A stretch of DNA of 46,245 bases from JAAYTL01 sp031460505 (lineage in GTDB: Bacteria > Bacillota > Clostridia > Tissierellales > Tissierellaceae): assembly GCA_031460505.1 (NCBI GenBank), contig JAVKTT010000011.1, positions 1-46,245 of the forward strand, given 5' to 3'. Position numbers and translations under genes: made by a program. The notes beneath the pieces were generated by a model. The model saw only the letters and a list, made by a program, of their open reading frames with translations, was not told the origin of the DNA and searched no databases. Positions 1 through 7,815 of this stretch are shown piece after piece; position 1 is the first letter of the stretch, and each line of letters begins with the position of its first letter.

Positions 1-57
1 CTGAAATACATAGGTTCTATTAAGGTTGTCTTTTTTTAATTGTTCCTTATGTTTTTA

Positions 58-381
58 TTAAAATTTATCTCTTGACATATCACCAGATTGCTCTAAGTCT
101 CCACGACCTCTTTCACTAACAACATTGTGTACGTGTACGTATGCTCCTGCAACAATATCTTCAGTAGCATGGCCTATAATTTCACCATATTTTAGAATTG
201 CTTGACCTTCTTTTATATCTTCGATAGCAAATTTGTGACCGAAGGGAATATCTTGTTGAAGTTCAACTCTCACTTCACCTTTTCCATGAATCTCCATAAG
301 TACGTTTTCACCTTTTTTTAAATCTTTTACTATAGTAGCTACATTATCAGTTTCATGTGCTACAACTGCTAATTTTAACAT
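58..381 (-). CDS. UxaA/SuyA-type dehydratase small subunit (SAF domain)
   Basis: A 107-residue protein made of one SAF (beta-clip) domain, as in the N-terminal domain of altronate/galactarate dehydratases (UxaA, GarD) and in the free small subunit SuyA of (2R)-sulfolactate sulfo-lyase. Visible family marks are IPFGHK, ILKYGEIIG and the HVHN motif near residue 85, which are also present in the second copy at 20546-20854. It normally works with a large catalytic subunit encoded next to it. That gene would lie downstream, beyond the left edge; bases 1-57 show no convincing start for it. A GGAGG site precedes the ATG. The gene has a sigma-54 promoter at 419-434 and probably answers to the PrpR-type activator at 530-2440. 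The substrate cannot be read from the sequence. Confidence 0.8.
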   Translation of the reverse strand: MLKLAVVAHETDNVATIVKDLKKGENVLMEIHGKGEVRVELQQDIPFGHKFAIEDIKEGQAILKYGEIIGHATEDIVAGAYVHVHNVVSERGRGDLEQSGDMSRDKF

Positions 382-418
382 ATAAACACCTCCATAAATT
401 ATTACACATTAATATATA

Positions 419-434
419 TGCAAAAGCCATGCCA
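419..434 (-). promoter_or_regulatory. sigma-54 (-24/-12) promoter
   Basis: The minus strand reads TGGCATGGCTTTTGCA, one base from the TGGCACG-N4-TTGCA consensus, with the invariant GG and GC at the right spacing. Transcription would start near 408, about 27 bases before the ATG at 381. A sigma-54 activator gene ends about 100 bp upstream, which supports the call. Confidence 0.85.
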
Positions 435-477
435 AATTATCCTCTTATGATATGTTAAGGTTTTCACCCAAATAAAT

Positions 478-531
478 AAAACGATGTTTTAAATCACAAC
501 ATTAATTCGTTGCAATTTGAAACATCGTTTT
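478..531 (-). terminator. Long hairpin at the 3' end of the sigma-54 activator gene
   Basis: Two 23-base arms (478-500 and 509-531) match at 20 positions around an 8-base loop; two of the three mismatches become G-U pairs in RNA. On the minus strand the hairpin begins at the stop codon of the activator gene and is followed by a T-rich run. It fits an intrinsic terminator. It also lies about 95 bp upstream of the sigma-54 start site, where activator binding sites usually lie, so it could double as the enhancer. Confidence 0.6.
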
Positions 532-2440
532 ATTCTGCATCATTAATTTCTTTTAACTTTCTCCAAAGAGTACTTCTATTAATACCTAAAACATTTGCAG
601 ACTCATTTATAACACCATCGTTATCATCAATTATATGTTTGATATATTGTTTATTCAACTCTTCTAAGCTCATTTCTTTATCAATAGAGAAAAAAGGTGC
701 CTCAGGCTTGTTTATCTCTGCCTCTATATTATCTGTATAGACGTCAGAATTGTCTATATGAGTCCAATCTAGTTTTTCATCTGTTGATAATACAACACAT
801 CTTTCTATTATCCCTTCTAATTCACGAATATTCCCTTTGAAATCATATTGACTTAGATATTCAAATAAAGATTCATTTATATACTTAATTCTCTTATTGT
901 ACTTCTCAGAGTATTTCTTAACAAAGTATTCTGTTAAGACGATCATATCTTCAATTCTTTCGTTTAAAGAAGGGATCCTTAGGGATAAGATATTGATTCT
1001 ATAATATAAGTCTTCTCTAAACTTACCATCATCTATTAATTTTTTTAAATCCTTATTTGTAGCGCAAAGTATTCTAACATCAATAGGTATTACCTTATCA
1101 TCACCAATACGCATTACTTCTTTCTCTTGTAGCACACGAAGCAATCTGCCTTGGAGTTCTAAGGGTAATTCACTTATTTCATCTAAAAATATAGTACCTG
1201 CATGTGCCAATTCAAATAGTCCTGCTTTACCATTTTTATTTGCCCCTGTAAAAGCTCCTTCTACATATCCAAATAATTCACTTTCAATTAAGTTAGGTGG
1301 TAATGCAGCACAATTGATTGCTACAAACGGACCTTTACTTCTATTACTATAATTGTGAATGCCTTGTGCGAATAGCTCTTTACCAACCCCTGTCTTACCA
1401 TTTATTAAGATTGGGGAATCATAAGGACTATATCTTTTAGCTTTTGTTATAGATTCTTCCATAATATCACTAGAATAAATAATATCATCAAAAGTATATT
1501 TTGCTATAAAACCTTTTTTAGAAAGTTTAATTCTAACACTTCTTTCCAATTTTTGAAGCTCAGTAACGTCATTAAATGTTGCAACAACACCATTGATTTT
1601 TCCATTAACTATAATAGGCACTCTATTGGTAGTTATGGTGGATAAACCTAACTCCTGTAACTCACCTAATTGAGCCTTACCCGTTTTTAATACTTCGTGC
1701 AATTTAGTTTGAGGTACAACATCTCGCACTGGTTCTCCTAAACAATTATCTTCTATATTGAATAACTTCTTTGCAGTGTTATTAATAAGCACAATCTTTT
1801 CATTTTCATCTATGGATATAATACCATCATTGACAAAGTCAGTTATGGTCTTCATCTGTTCAGCCTTTTCCTGCTCAATCTTCGAAAGCATTAAGACCCT
1901 TCTTGCATCTTTAATTGAACTAAGTATAGAATCTTCCCCAGATTCTATTACATAGGATTTACAATTAAATTTATCACTTAAGCTCTTTGCAACCGTATCA
2001 CCAATAAATAAATCTATTCCCTCATCTACAAAGGGTTTAAATATACTCTCAGCATTTTCATCATTTTCAATTTCAATCTTTGTTATATCTAGGTCTAGCA
2101 ATTCTGCAGCAACTTCACTTCCATGTATTATGTTCCCATAACCTACTACACCGATTTTACCGTTATACCCTTTTACATTTTTGAACCCTCTTAATAAATC
2201 AAAAGAAGAGATACTCATTTCAAGAACAGGAATACTGAGTTTTTCTTTTATTAGTTTATATGTTCCACCCCTTGATATGATAATCTTAGCTCCTTTATCT
2301 ATAGCACTTTGTGCCATTGCTAATCCAGGACTTAGAACACCTTCTAGAACATCAATATCATCATAAGAGTTTTTTTCTATAATCTCTTTGCATAATATAT
2401 ACAAGTCCTTATAGGGGGCAATTATAACTATATCTTTCAC
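530..2440 (-). CDS. PrpR-type sigma-54-dependent transcriptional activator
   Basis: About 636 residues. Order of domains: PrpR N-terminal sensor-like domain (about 1-180), PAS domain (about 205-300), AAA+ sigma-54 activation domain (about 325-550) and a Fis-type helix-turn-helix at the end (NESANVLGINRSTLWRKLK). The Walker A region reads GKTGVGKE, the sigma-54 contact loop is GAFTGA, and Walker B is TIFLDE. It should bind upstream DNA and drive the sigma-54 promoter at 419-434. I prefer the GTG start at 2440: the ATG at 2449 overlaps the AAAGG ribosome binding site, while the GTG is 9 bases from it. PrpR_N domains often sense small organic acids, which suits the neighbouring dehydratase subunit; the actual ligand is unknown. 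Confidence 0.88.
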   Translation of the reverse strand: MKDIVIIAPYKDLYILCKEIIEKNSYDDIDVLEGVLSPGLAMAQSAIDKGAKIIISRGGTYKLIKEKLSIPVLEMSISSFDLLRGFKNVKGYNGKIGVVGYGNIIHGSEVAAELLDLDITKIEIENDENAESIFKPFVDEGIDLFIGDTVAKSLSDKFNCKSYVIESGEDSILSSIKDARRVLMLSKIEQEKAEQMKTITDFVNDGIISIDENEKIVLINNTAKKLFNIEDNCLGEPVRDVVPQTKLHEVLKTGKAQLGELQELGLSTITTNRVPIIVNGKINGVVATFNDVTELQKLERSVRIKLSKKGFIAKYTFDDIIYSSDIMEESITKAKRYSPYDSPILINGKTGVGKELFAQGIHNYSNRSKGPFVAINCAALPPNLIESELFGYVEGAFTGANKNGKAGLFELAHAGTIFLDEISELPLELQGRLLRVLQEKEVMRIGDDKVIPIDVRILCATNKDLKKLIDDGKFREDLYYRINILSLRIPSLNERIEDMIVLTEYFVKKYSEKYNKRIKYINESLFEYLSQYDFKGNIRELEGIIERCVVLSTDEKLDWTHIDNSDVYTDNIEAEINKPEAPFFSIDKEMSLEELNKQYIKHIIDDNDGVINESANVLGINRSTLWRKLKEINDAE

Positions 2441-2463
2441 TATAATCATCCTTTCGCAAGTAC

Positions 2464-2517
2464 AATTAGATAGTAAATAAGCATTTTATTATTTGATCTT
2501 ACTATCTAATTATACCA
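2464..2517 (-). promoter_or_regulatory. Extended -10 promoter overlapped by a palindrome, for the sigma-54 activator gene
   Basis: The minus strand has TGGTATAAT (extended -10, bases 2509-2517) with no clear -35. A 13-bp perfect inverted repeat, 2464-2476 and 2499-2511, begins inside the -10 and covers the likely start region. It lacks a T-run, so it looks more like an operator or leader hairpin than a terminator of the lar operon. Confidence 0.45.
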
Positions 2518-2554
2518 GATAATTAATAGTAATTTATTGTTTTCTCAAACACAG

Positions 2555-2578
2555 GGGACGGTTCTTTTGCTTAGTCCC
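2555..2578. repeat. GGGACGGTTCT repeat overlapping the larC stop codon
   Basis: The sequence GGGACGGTTCT (2555-2565) is followed by GTCCC at 2574-2578, making a 5-bp stem. The same 11-mer recurs in a longer palindrome at 23695-23722. The stop codon of larC (2571-2573) lies inside the repeat. Confidence 0.5.
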
Positions 2579-3003
2579 ATAGTTTCATTAAATCATTATA
2601 AACCTTTTTAAACCCTAATCCAGTTTTATTGCATATATCTTTAATATCCTCATATTCAGGAGAATAGAACTCCATATCTCCACCTTTTGATAATTTGTAC
2701 CGAACTTTCCCATATTTAGTTTCTTTTAAAATTATTTCTCTTTCCAAAACAGTACGAGCCAAATTACATTTTCGAATTCCAATAGATGTAGTATTTTTAA
2801 ATATTACATCTTCCATTAGCTCGATATCTCCTTCTTTGCAAAGCACACTCAATTTATATGCAGGTCTATTTTTCTTCATAAATATTGGTGTATAAAATAC
2901 ATCTCTTGCTCCTTTTTCAAGGAGTTTATCCATGGTATACCCTAGGCTTTCACCAGTACAATCGTCTAGGTTAGTCTCTAGTAGCCAGATTTCATCTTTT
3001 TTT
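2571..3003 (-). CDS. larC: LarC C-terminal part (LarC2), read after a -1 frameshift
   Basis: From base 2996 the -1 frame encodes 141 residues beginning DEIWLLETNLDDCTGESLGY and continuing DVFYTPIFMKKNRPAYKL, the conserved C-terminal half of LarC (DUF111), the CTP-dependent nickel insertase of NPN cofactor synthesis. No good ribosome binding site precedes the internal ATG at 2933, and conserved residues lie upstream of it, so it is very probably made only as a fusion with the N-terminal part. The full product from 3877 would be 435 residues, a normal LarC length. The 3' end overlaps a GGGACGGTTCT repeat. Confidence 0.88.
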
Positions 3004-3877
3004 TTAGCTGTTTTTCATCTTCAATAATAAATGCTCTAAGTATATTAGCTTTTTCAAAATCCTTTTTTCCAGCTCCAATACCTATTTTATGTATTCTGTA
3101 ACTTTCAGGAAGATAATCTTGTGTTTTAATAGCAGCAGCTATTGCTACACCTGTTGGAGTCACCATCTCACCCTTCACATCTGTGATCCTTAAGGATAGA
3201 GAATTCTCCATTATAATATTAACCACAGCTGGTACTGGTACTGGTATTATTCCATGTTGACATCTTACATGCCCTTTTCCTTCATAAAATTCAGAGACCA
3301 CTACTTCTTCAATGCCTAACTCATCTAAACATACAGCTGTAGCTACTATATCAACTATGGAATCGACTGCTCCTACCTCATGGAAATGTACTTCTTCAAT
3401 TGGTAATCCGTGTGCCTTTGATTCAGCAATTGCTACTATATCAAATATCCTTTTAGAAATAATTTTTGCTTTATCAGATATACCTGATTCATCTATTATT
3501 TTATAGATATCATTTACATTTCTGTGTTCATGATGATTATGATGTTCATGTGCATGCTCATGAGAATGTTCGTGTTCGTGAGAATGCTCATGGTTATGTT
3601 CATGATGGTGACCATGCCCATATCCATGGTTGTGATGGTGAGCACGTTCATCATGGTGGTGATGGTGCTTTTCACTATCTAGTATAACATCAAAGTCACA
3701 GGCATCTATCCCACACTTATTAGCTCTTCCAATTTCAATTTTATATCCATCTAAGTTCAGACTATCTAAGGCATTTCTTAATATTTCTTCATCTACTCCT
3801 AAATCTAGCAAGGCTGCTACCGTCATGTCTCCACTGATTCCCGAATAACATTCTAAATATAAAATTTTACTATTCAT
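2978..3877 (-). CDS. larC: LarC N-terminal part (LarC1), nickel insertion protein with a His-rich stretch
   Basis: A 299-residue frame beginning with the typical LYLECYSGISGDMTVAALLD motif. Residues 71-118 contain 27 histidines alternating with Glu, Asn, Ser and Gly, a metal-binding or nickel-storage region seen in several nickel metallochaperones. Conserved VEEVHFHEVGAVDSIVD-type and GEMVTPTGVA blocks follow. LarC inserts nickel into the pincer nucleotide made by LarB and LarE. This frame ends at TAG 2978-2980 just after a run of nine A; the rest of LarC lies in the -1 frame. It overlaps larB by 8 bases. Confidence 0.95.
   Translation of the reverse strand: MNSKILYLECYSGISGDMTVAALLDLGVDEEILRNALDSLNLDGYKIEIGRANKCGIDACDFDVILDSEKHHHHHDERAHHHNHGYGHGHHHEHNHEHSHEHEHSHEHAHEHHNHHEHRNVNDIYKIIDESGISDKAKIISKRIFDIVAIAESKAHGLPIEEVHFHEVGAVDSIVDIVATAVCLDELGIEEVVVSEFYEGKGHVRCQHGIIPVPVPAVVNIIMENSLSLRITDVKGEMVTPTGVAIAAAIKTQDYLPESYRIHKIGIGAGKKDFEKANILRAFIIEDEKQLKKKMKSGY
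2996..3005 (-). promoter_or_regulatory. Programmed -1 frameshift site in larC
   Basis: On the minus strand nine A followed by G include the heptamer A AAA AAG in the correct phase (codons AAA 2999-3001, AAG 2996-2998). Slipping back one base changes a frame that ends five codons later into the 141-codon C-terminal frame. Lactobacillus plantarum larC is also expressed through two frames by ribosomal frameshifting. I found only a weak downstream stem (CCTAG/CTAGG). Confidence 0.8.
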
Positions 3878-4622
3878 TCTTACCCACCGCCAATCTGTTT
3901 ATTTGTGTACTTATATATCCTGCACCAAATCCATTATCGATATTTACTACTGAAATCCCTTCTGCACATGAATTTAACATGGTTAGTAGTGCTGATAATC
4001 CGTTGAAATTAGATCCATATCCAATAGATGTAGGTACTGCAATTACAGGCTTATCAGTAAGTCCAGCAATAACCCCAGGTAATGCTCCCTCCATTCCTGC
4101 TACTGCTACTATACAATTTGACTTATTAATCTCATCGATTTTTGATAATAATCTATGGATTCCAGCTACCCCTACATCATAAATTCTTGCAACATTGCTT
4201 CCAAAGAACTCAGCAACTTGTGCTGCTTCTTCTGCTACAGGAATATCTGAAGTGCCTCCAGTACAAACTGCTATTAAACCTACCTTTTCCTTTTTAGATC
4301 TTTCTATTTTAACTATACCAGATAGTTCATCGTATTTTGCTTCTGGAATTGCCTTTTTAACTAATTCAAATTGTTCTTGACTTGCTCTTGTTCCCAGTAC
4401 ATCAATTTTCTTACCATTAAAGTTTTCAAATATCTTAACTAAATGCTCATTTGATTTTCCACTACAATATATTACTTCACCAAATCCAGATCTTAACTTC
4501 CTATGATGATCAAGCTTTGCAAATCCAAGATCCTCATAGGGTAATTTTTTTAACATAGATTCAGCATTCTCTATATCAATATTACCTTCTTTTACATTTA
4601 TCAATAGCTCTTTAATATCCAT
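3870..4622 (-). CDS. larB: LarB, pyridinium-3,5-biscarboxylic acid mononucleotide synthase
   Basis: A 250-residue protein with a variable N-terminal part and a PurE/AIR-carboxylase-like domain in the C-terminal half (TGGTSDIPVAEEAA, GMEGALPGVIAGL, VAVPTSIGYG). LarB carboxylates and hydrolyses nicotinic acid adenine dinucleotide to give P2CMN, the first step of NPN cofactor synthesis. Length and motifs are normal. An AAGGAG site precedes the ATG. It lies between larE and larC in the operon, overlapping larC by 8 bases. Confidence 0.95.
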   Translation of the reverse strand: MDIKELLINVKEGNIDIENAESMLKKLPYEDLGFAKLDHHRKLRSGFGEVIYCSGKSNEHLVKIFENFNGKKIDVLGTRASQEQFELVKKAIPEAKYDELSGIVKIERSKKEKVGLIAVCTGGTSDIPVAEEAAQVAEFFGSNVARIYDVGVAGIHRLLSKIDEINKSNCIVAVAGMEGALPGVIAGLTDKPVIAVPTSIGYGSNFNGLSALLTMLNSCAEGISVVNIDNGFGAGYISTQINRLAVGKNE

Positions 4623-4637
4623 AATTTCTCTCCTTAA

Positions 4638-5465
4638 TTAGCTTATCTTTTCATTAGTATCTAGATAGATATCCATACTTCCAGATCTGAAACCTTCTAA
4701 GTCTAAAGTAATATATCTAAATCCTAATTTCTTTAGATAATTGATTATCTTATCACTACATTCCAGTAACTTTGCTAAATCTTCTTTATTGACTTCTATT
4801 CTAAGTATATCATTATGAAGTCTTAATCTTATTACTGAAAAACCAAGCTCCCTAATATAATCTTCTCCTTTATCAATTCTTCCTAACAACTCTATATTTA
4901 ATGGAGTATTATATGGAAGTCTAGTAGCCATACATGGAGCTGATGGTCTAGATGCAACAGAAATGCCTAATTCCTTTGCCATGGCCCTAACTTCCTCTTT
5001 AGTAATTCCTAATTTAGCCAAAGGACTGATAACTCCTAATTCTTTCAATGCTTTAATACCTGGTCTATAAGTATTATGGTCATCGTCATTAGTACCATCT
5101 AATACATATTTAAGATTATTTTTCTTAGCAAAATCCAATAAATTTACAAACAAAGATTTTTTACATTGATAGCATCTGTCTACTGGGTTCTTAAGAATAG
5201 CTTCATTTTCAAATTCGTTTATTTGAATTATTGTATGTACTGCTCCCATCTCCAAAGCAACTCTCTTAGATACACCTAAATCTGACATTGGATGCAACTG
5301 AGACTCAAAGGTAATTGCATTAACCTTTTTGTCCATCTTAGTTCCTTCTTCACAGGCAATTTTTAGTATCAAACTACTATCCACACCACCAGAGAATGCT
5401 ATACATACTCCTTCTTCTACTAATGATGATATATCTTTTCTTAGCAATTCTAATTTATTTATCAT
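4638..5465 (-). CDS. larE: LarE, ATP-dependent sulfur insertase of the NPN cofactor
   Basis: A 275-residue PP-loop ATPase. The ATP pyrophosphatase loop is FSGGVDSSL near residue 25. It has CYQC near residue 115 and APCMATRLPY near residue 175, the place of the sacrificial cysteine (Cys176) of Lactobacillus plantarum LarE. I see no clear cluster of three cysteines in the C-terminal region, so it is more likely the sacrificial type than the [4Fe-4S] type. LarE adenylates P2CMN and swaps carboxyl oxygens for sulfur. It overlaps the upstream ATPase gene by 11 bases. Confidence 0.93.
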   Translation of the reverse strand: MINKLELLRKDISSLVEEGVCIAFSGGVDSSLILKIACEEGTKMDKKVNAITFESQLHPMSDLGVSKRVALEMGAVHTIIQINEFENEAILKNPVDRCYQCKKSLFVNLLDFAKKNNLKYVLDGTNDDDHNTYRPGIKALKELGVISPLAKLGITKEEVRAMAKELGISVASRPSAPCMATRLPYNTPLNIELLGRIDKGEDYIRELGFSVIRLRLHNDILRIEVNKEDLAKLLECSDKIINYLKKLGFRYITLDLEGFRSGSMDIYLDTNEKIS

Positions 5466-6072
5466 TTTTATTGTCCCTTTCTAAATCTATTATTTTTGTA
5501 CATATTTTATCTAATAAATACTTATTATGTGAAATTGCTAAAACGCCAATTTCCCTTTTCTTTATAAAATCTAATATTACATGCCATATTTGCGCTTGAG
5601 TTATTGAATCTAACATGGTACTTATCTCATCTGCTATTATAAATTTTGTTTTATTATTTAAAATTCTCGCAACAGAAAATCTCTGAAGTTCTCCACCAGA
5701 TAATTCACTGGGATATCTAGTTAGCCAATCTTTTTCTATACCTAAATCATCAAGTATTTCATAATCTATAGGCCCACGTTCTTCTAATACATCCTTCATC
5801 TTCAAACGAGGATTAATTACTTTTTCTGGATGTTGATAAATTAATTGAACAGGATAATATCCCTTGTTGGGTATCTCTTGACCATCCAGTAACACATGCC
5901 CTACTAGAGGTCTTTCATAACCTGCCAACACCTTAGCCAAGGTACTTTTACCATAACCACTTCTAGCCATTAATCCTACAATTTCATTTGAGCTTAATGC
6001 TATATCAACATCTTTAAAGATGTAATCACTCTTCTGATATTTAAAACTTAAATTCTTGCCTTCAAGTAGCAT
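5455..6072 (-). CDS. ABC transporter ATPase, NikE/DppF-like, short form
   Basis: A 205-residue ATPase. Walker A is ARSGYGKST, the Q-loop region is LIYQHPEKVINP, the signature is LSGGELQRF, and Walker B is FIIADEIST. It ends shortly after the H-loop (LAISHNKY) and lacks the C-terminal oligopeptide extension found in its partner at 6062-6982, so it is a small-type NikE-like subunit. Overlaps of 11 bases on each side, with the partner ATPase and with larE, show translational coupling. The fusion of transporter and lar genes in one operon argues for nickel as substrate. Confidence 0.88.
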   Translation of the reverse strand: MLLEGKNLSFKYQKSDYIFKDVDIALSSNEIVGLMARSGYGKSTLAKVLAGYERPLVGHVLLDGQEIPNKGYYPVQLIYQHPEKVINPRLKMKDVLEERGPIDYEILDDLGIEKDWLTRYPSELSGGELQRFSVARILNNKTKFIIADEISTMLDSITQAQIWHVILDFIKKREIGVLAISHNKYLLDKICTKIIDLERDNKNDK

Positions 6073-6982
6073 GATTGCACCTCACCATTCCATCTCTTAC
6101 TTTCCTCATAGGCACTACTCCACTACAACTTTCATTAAAGTTCTGGCATCTTGGTCCATATAAGCATCCTTCTTGCCTTGAATCTCCAAAGGGTTGAGTA
6201 CCTTTTATAGGTATAAATCCATTTTGAGGAAGAGCATTATATAACGCCTTTGTATATGGGTGTCTTAATGCATCTACACCTTGATGAAAATCACTGACCG
6301 GAGCGATTTCAACTATACTCCCTGCATAAAAAATTGCAATTCTATCTGCTACATCAAAAGCCAAATCTATATCATGAGTTATAAGTATAACAGCTTTGTT
6401 TTTATCTGCAAATTCTCTAAAATATTTTAGAGTCCTCCTAGCGAGGATCAAATCTAATCCTGGAGTAGGTTCATCTGCTATTATTAAATCATAGTCTTCT
6501 TGAGCAGCAGTTGATACCATTACTCTCCTCAGCATCCCTCCTGATAATTGATGAGGATAAAGCTTTTCTGATTTTTCACATAGATCATACCTATTAAAGG
6601 TTTCTTTTTGCTTCTTCTTAGTTTCTTCATTCCTAGGAGTGCTTTGTACTTGTTTTCCAACTTTCATCAATGGATCAAGGTGTGATATTGATTGGGGCAC
6701 TAGAGCTATTTTCTTACCCCTTAATTCATCTTGTAAGTCTTTAGTAAGCTCAACACCATCAAACAGTATCTTCCCTGACATGTTGGAGTTTTTAGGTAAA
6801 ATTCCCATAATCCCATGGGCAAAGAGGCTTTTCCCACTTCCACTTGAGCCTACAATAGCCAGTATCTCTCCCCTATCTACATCTAATGAAATATTATTAA
6901 CTGAATTATAGTTATGTTGTTTTAAACCTTTTTCATACATTCTGAAAGATATACTCATACCTTGAACTTCTAATAATGGCAT
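6062..6982 (-). CDS. ABC transporter ATPase, NikD/DppD-like
   Basis: A 306-residue ATPase with Walker A GSSGSGKS, signature LSGGMLRR, Walker B LIIADEPTPGLD and H-loop LITHD, followed by the oligopeptide/nickel-type C-terminal region with cysteines (GCLYGPRCQNF, ESCSG, RCNH). It energises import by the two permeases at 6997-8794. Peptide and nickel importers cannot be told apart by ATPase sequence alone; nickel is inferred from larE, larB and larC downstream in the same operon. Confidence 0.9.
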   Translation of the reverse strand: MPLLEVQGMSISFRMYEKGLKQHNYNSVNNISLDVDRGEILAIVGSSGSGKSLFAHGIMGILPKNSNMSGKILFDGVELTKDLQDELRGKKIALVPQSISHLDPLMKVGKQVQSTPRNEETKKKQKETFNRYDLCEKSEKLYPHQLSGGMLRRVMVSTAAQEDYDLIIADEPTPGLDLILARRTLKYFREFADKNKAVILITHDIDLAFDVADRIAIFYAGSIVEIAPVSDFHQGVDALRHPYTKALYNALPQNGFIPIKGTQPFGDSRQEGCLYGPRCQNFNESCSGVVPMRKVRDGMVRCNHAT

Positions 6983-6996
6983 AAATCTCCTCCTTC

Positions 6997-7815
6997 CTAT
7001 AGTTGTGCACTATATGGGTCCATTACTTTTCTTAAGCTTTCCCCTAATTTTTCAAACAAGATTATCATAATAACAAGACATAATCCCGGGAAAAATCCTA
7101 ACCACCACATGCCAGCTGATAAATACTTCATACTCTCTGATAAAATTATTCCAATGGCAGGTTTCTCTGGAGATAATCCAAATCCTAAAAATGTAATAGA
7201 TGCTTCGTGTAATATAGCATGGGGAAACAACAGTATTAGCGAAACTAAAAATTGAGGTAATATATGAGGCAATATATGTTTTCTAAAAATGTAGAAATTG
7301 CTTTTACCTAATTTTTTACTAAGTTTTATATAAAACTCACTTCTTATTTGAAGCACTTCACTCCTTATTAATCTAGCTAAACCAGTCCAGTGAGTAACTA
7401 CTATACCAATCATTAACCCCTTAAATCCTCTACCTACTACAAATGAGATTATCAATAACAATAAGATATGGGGTATACCCATTACCAAATCTATAAACCA
7501 AATAATGATATTATCAACCCACTTAGGCATTGTTGCAGCCAATACACCAACTATTACAGCTATAAAAGCACTAAATACTGACGCAACTATGCCTATTGTT
7601 AAACTCATGGATAATCCCTTTATTGTCCTTAAAAACATATCCCTCCCCATCCAATCAGTTCCAAAAAAATGGCTAAGGGACGGCGATTGATTTTTTATTG
7701 AGAAATCTGCTTTTAAAGCATCTTCTTTAATCATCGACCCAACTATTGTAATCAGTAGAAGTATACAAACAGTAATTACTATAATCATCAGTGATTTAGT
7801 TCTTGTATTAGTCAT
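6997..7815 (-). CDS. ABC transporter permease, NikC/DppC-like
   Basis: A 272-residue integral membrane protein with an N-terminal helix (residues about 9-27) followed by the FGTDWMGRDMFLR motif typical of DppC/NikC proteins, then the binding-protein-dependent permease domain with about five more helices. The EAA-like coupling loop lies around KKLGKSNFYIFRKHILPHILP. It overlaps the other permease by 8 bases and belongs to the nickel/peptide-type importer of this operon. Confidence 0.9.
   Translation of the reverse strand: MTNTRTKSLMIIVITVCILLLITIVGSMIKEDALKADFSIKNQSPSLSHFFGTDWMGRDMFLRTIKGLSMSLTIGIVASVFSAFIAVIVGVLAATMPKWVDNIIIWFIDLVMGIPHILLLLIISFVVGRGFKGLMIGIVVTHWTGLARLIRSEVLQIRSEFYIKLSKKLGKSNFYIFRKHILPHILPQFLVSLILLFPHAILHEASITFLGFGLSPEKPAIGIILSESMKYLSAGMWWLGFFPGLCLVIMIILFEKLGESLRKVMDPYSAQL

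Noticed and set aside
1..57. Start of a UxaA-type large subunit at the left edge
   Set aside because: No start codon with a ribosome binding site and no match to the GYxRxxGxVGxRN start motif; it may begin beyond the window.
2571..2933. larC2 as an independent gene starting at the internal ATG
   Set aside because: No ribosome binding site precedes it and conserved LarC residues lie upstream of the ATG in the same frame, reached from the slippery run.
3466..3687. Open frame opposite larC with many His and Val codons
   Set aside because: It is the antisense image of the His-rich repeat of LarC; its composition follows from that repeat.
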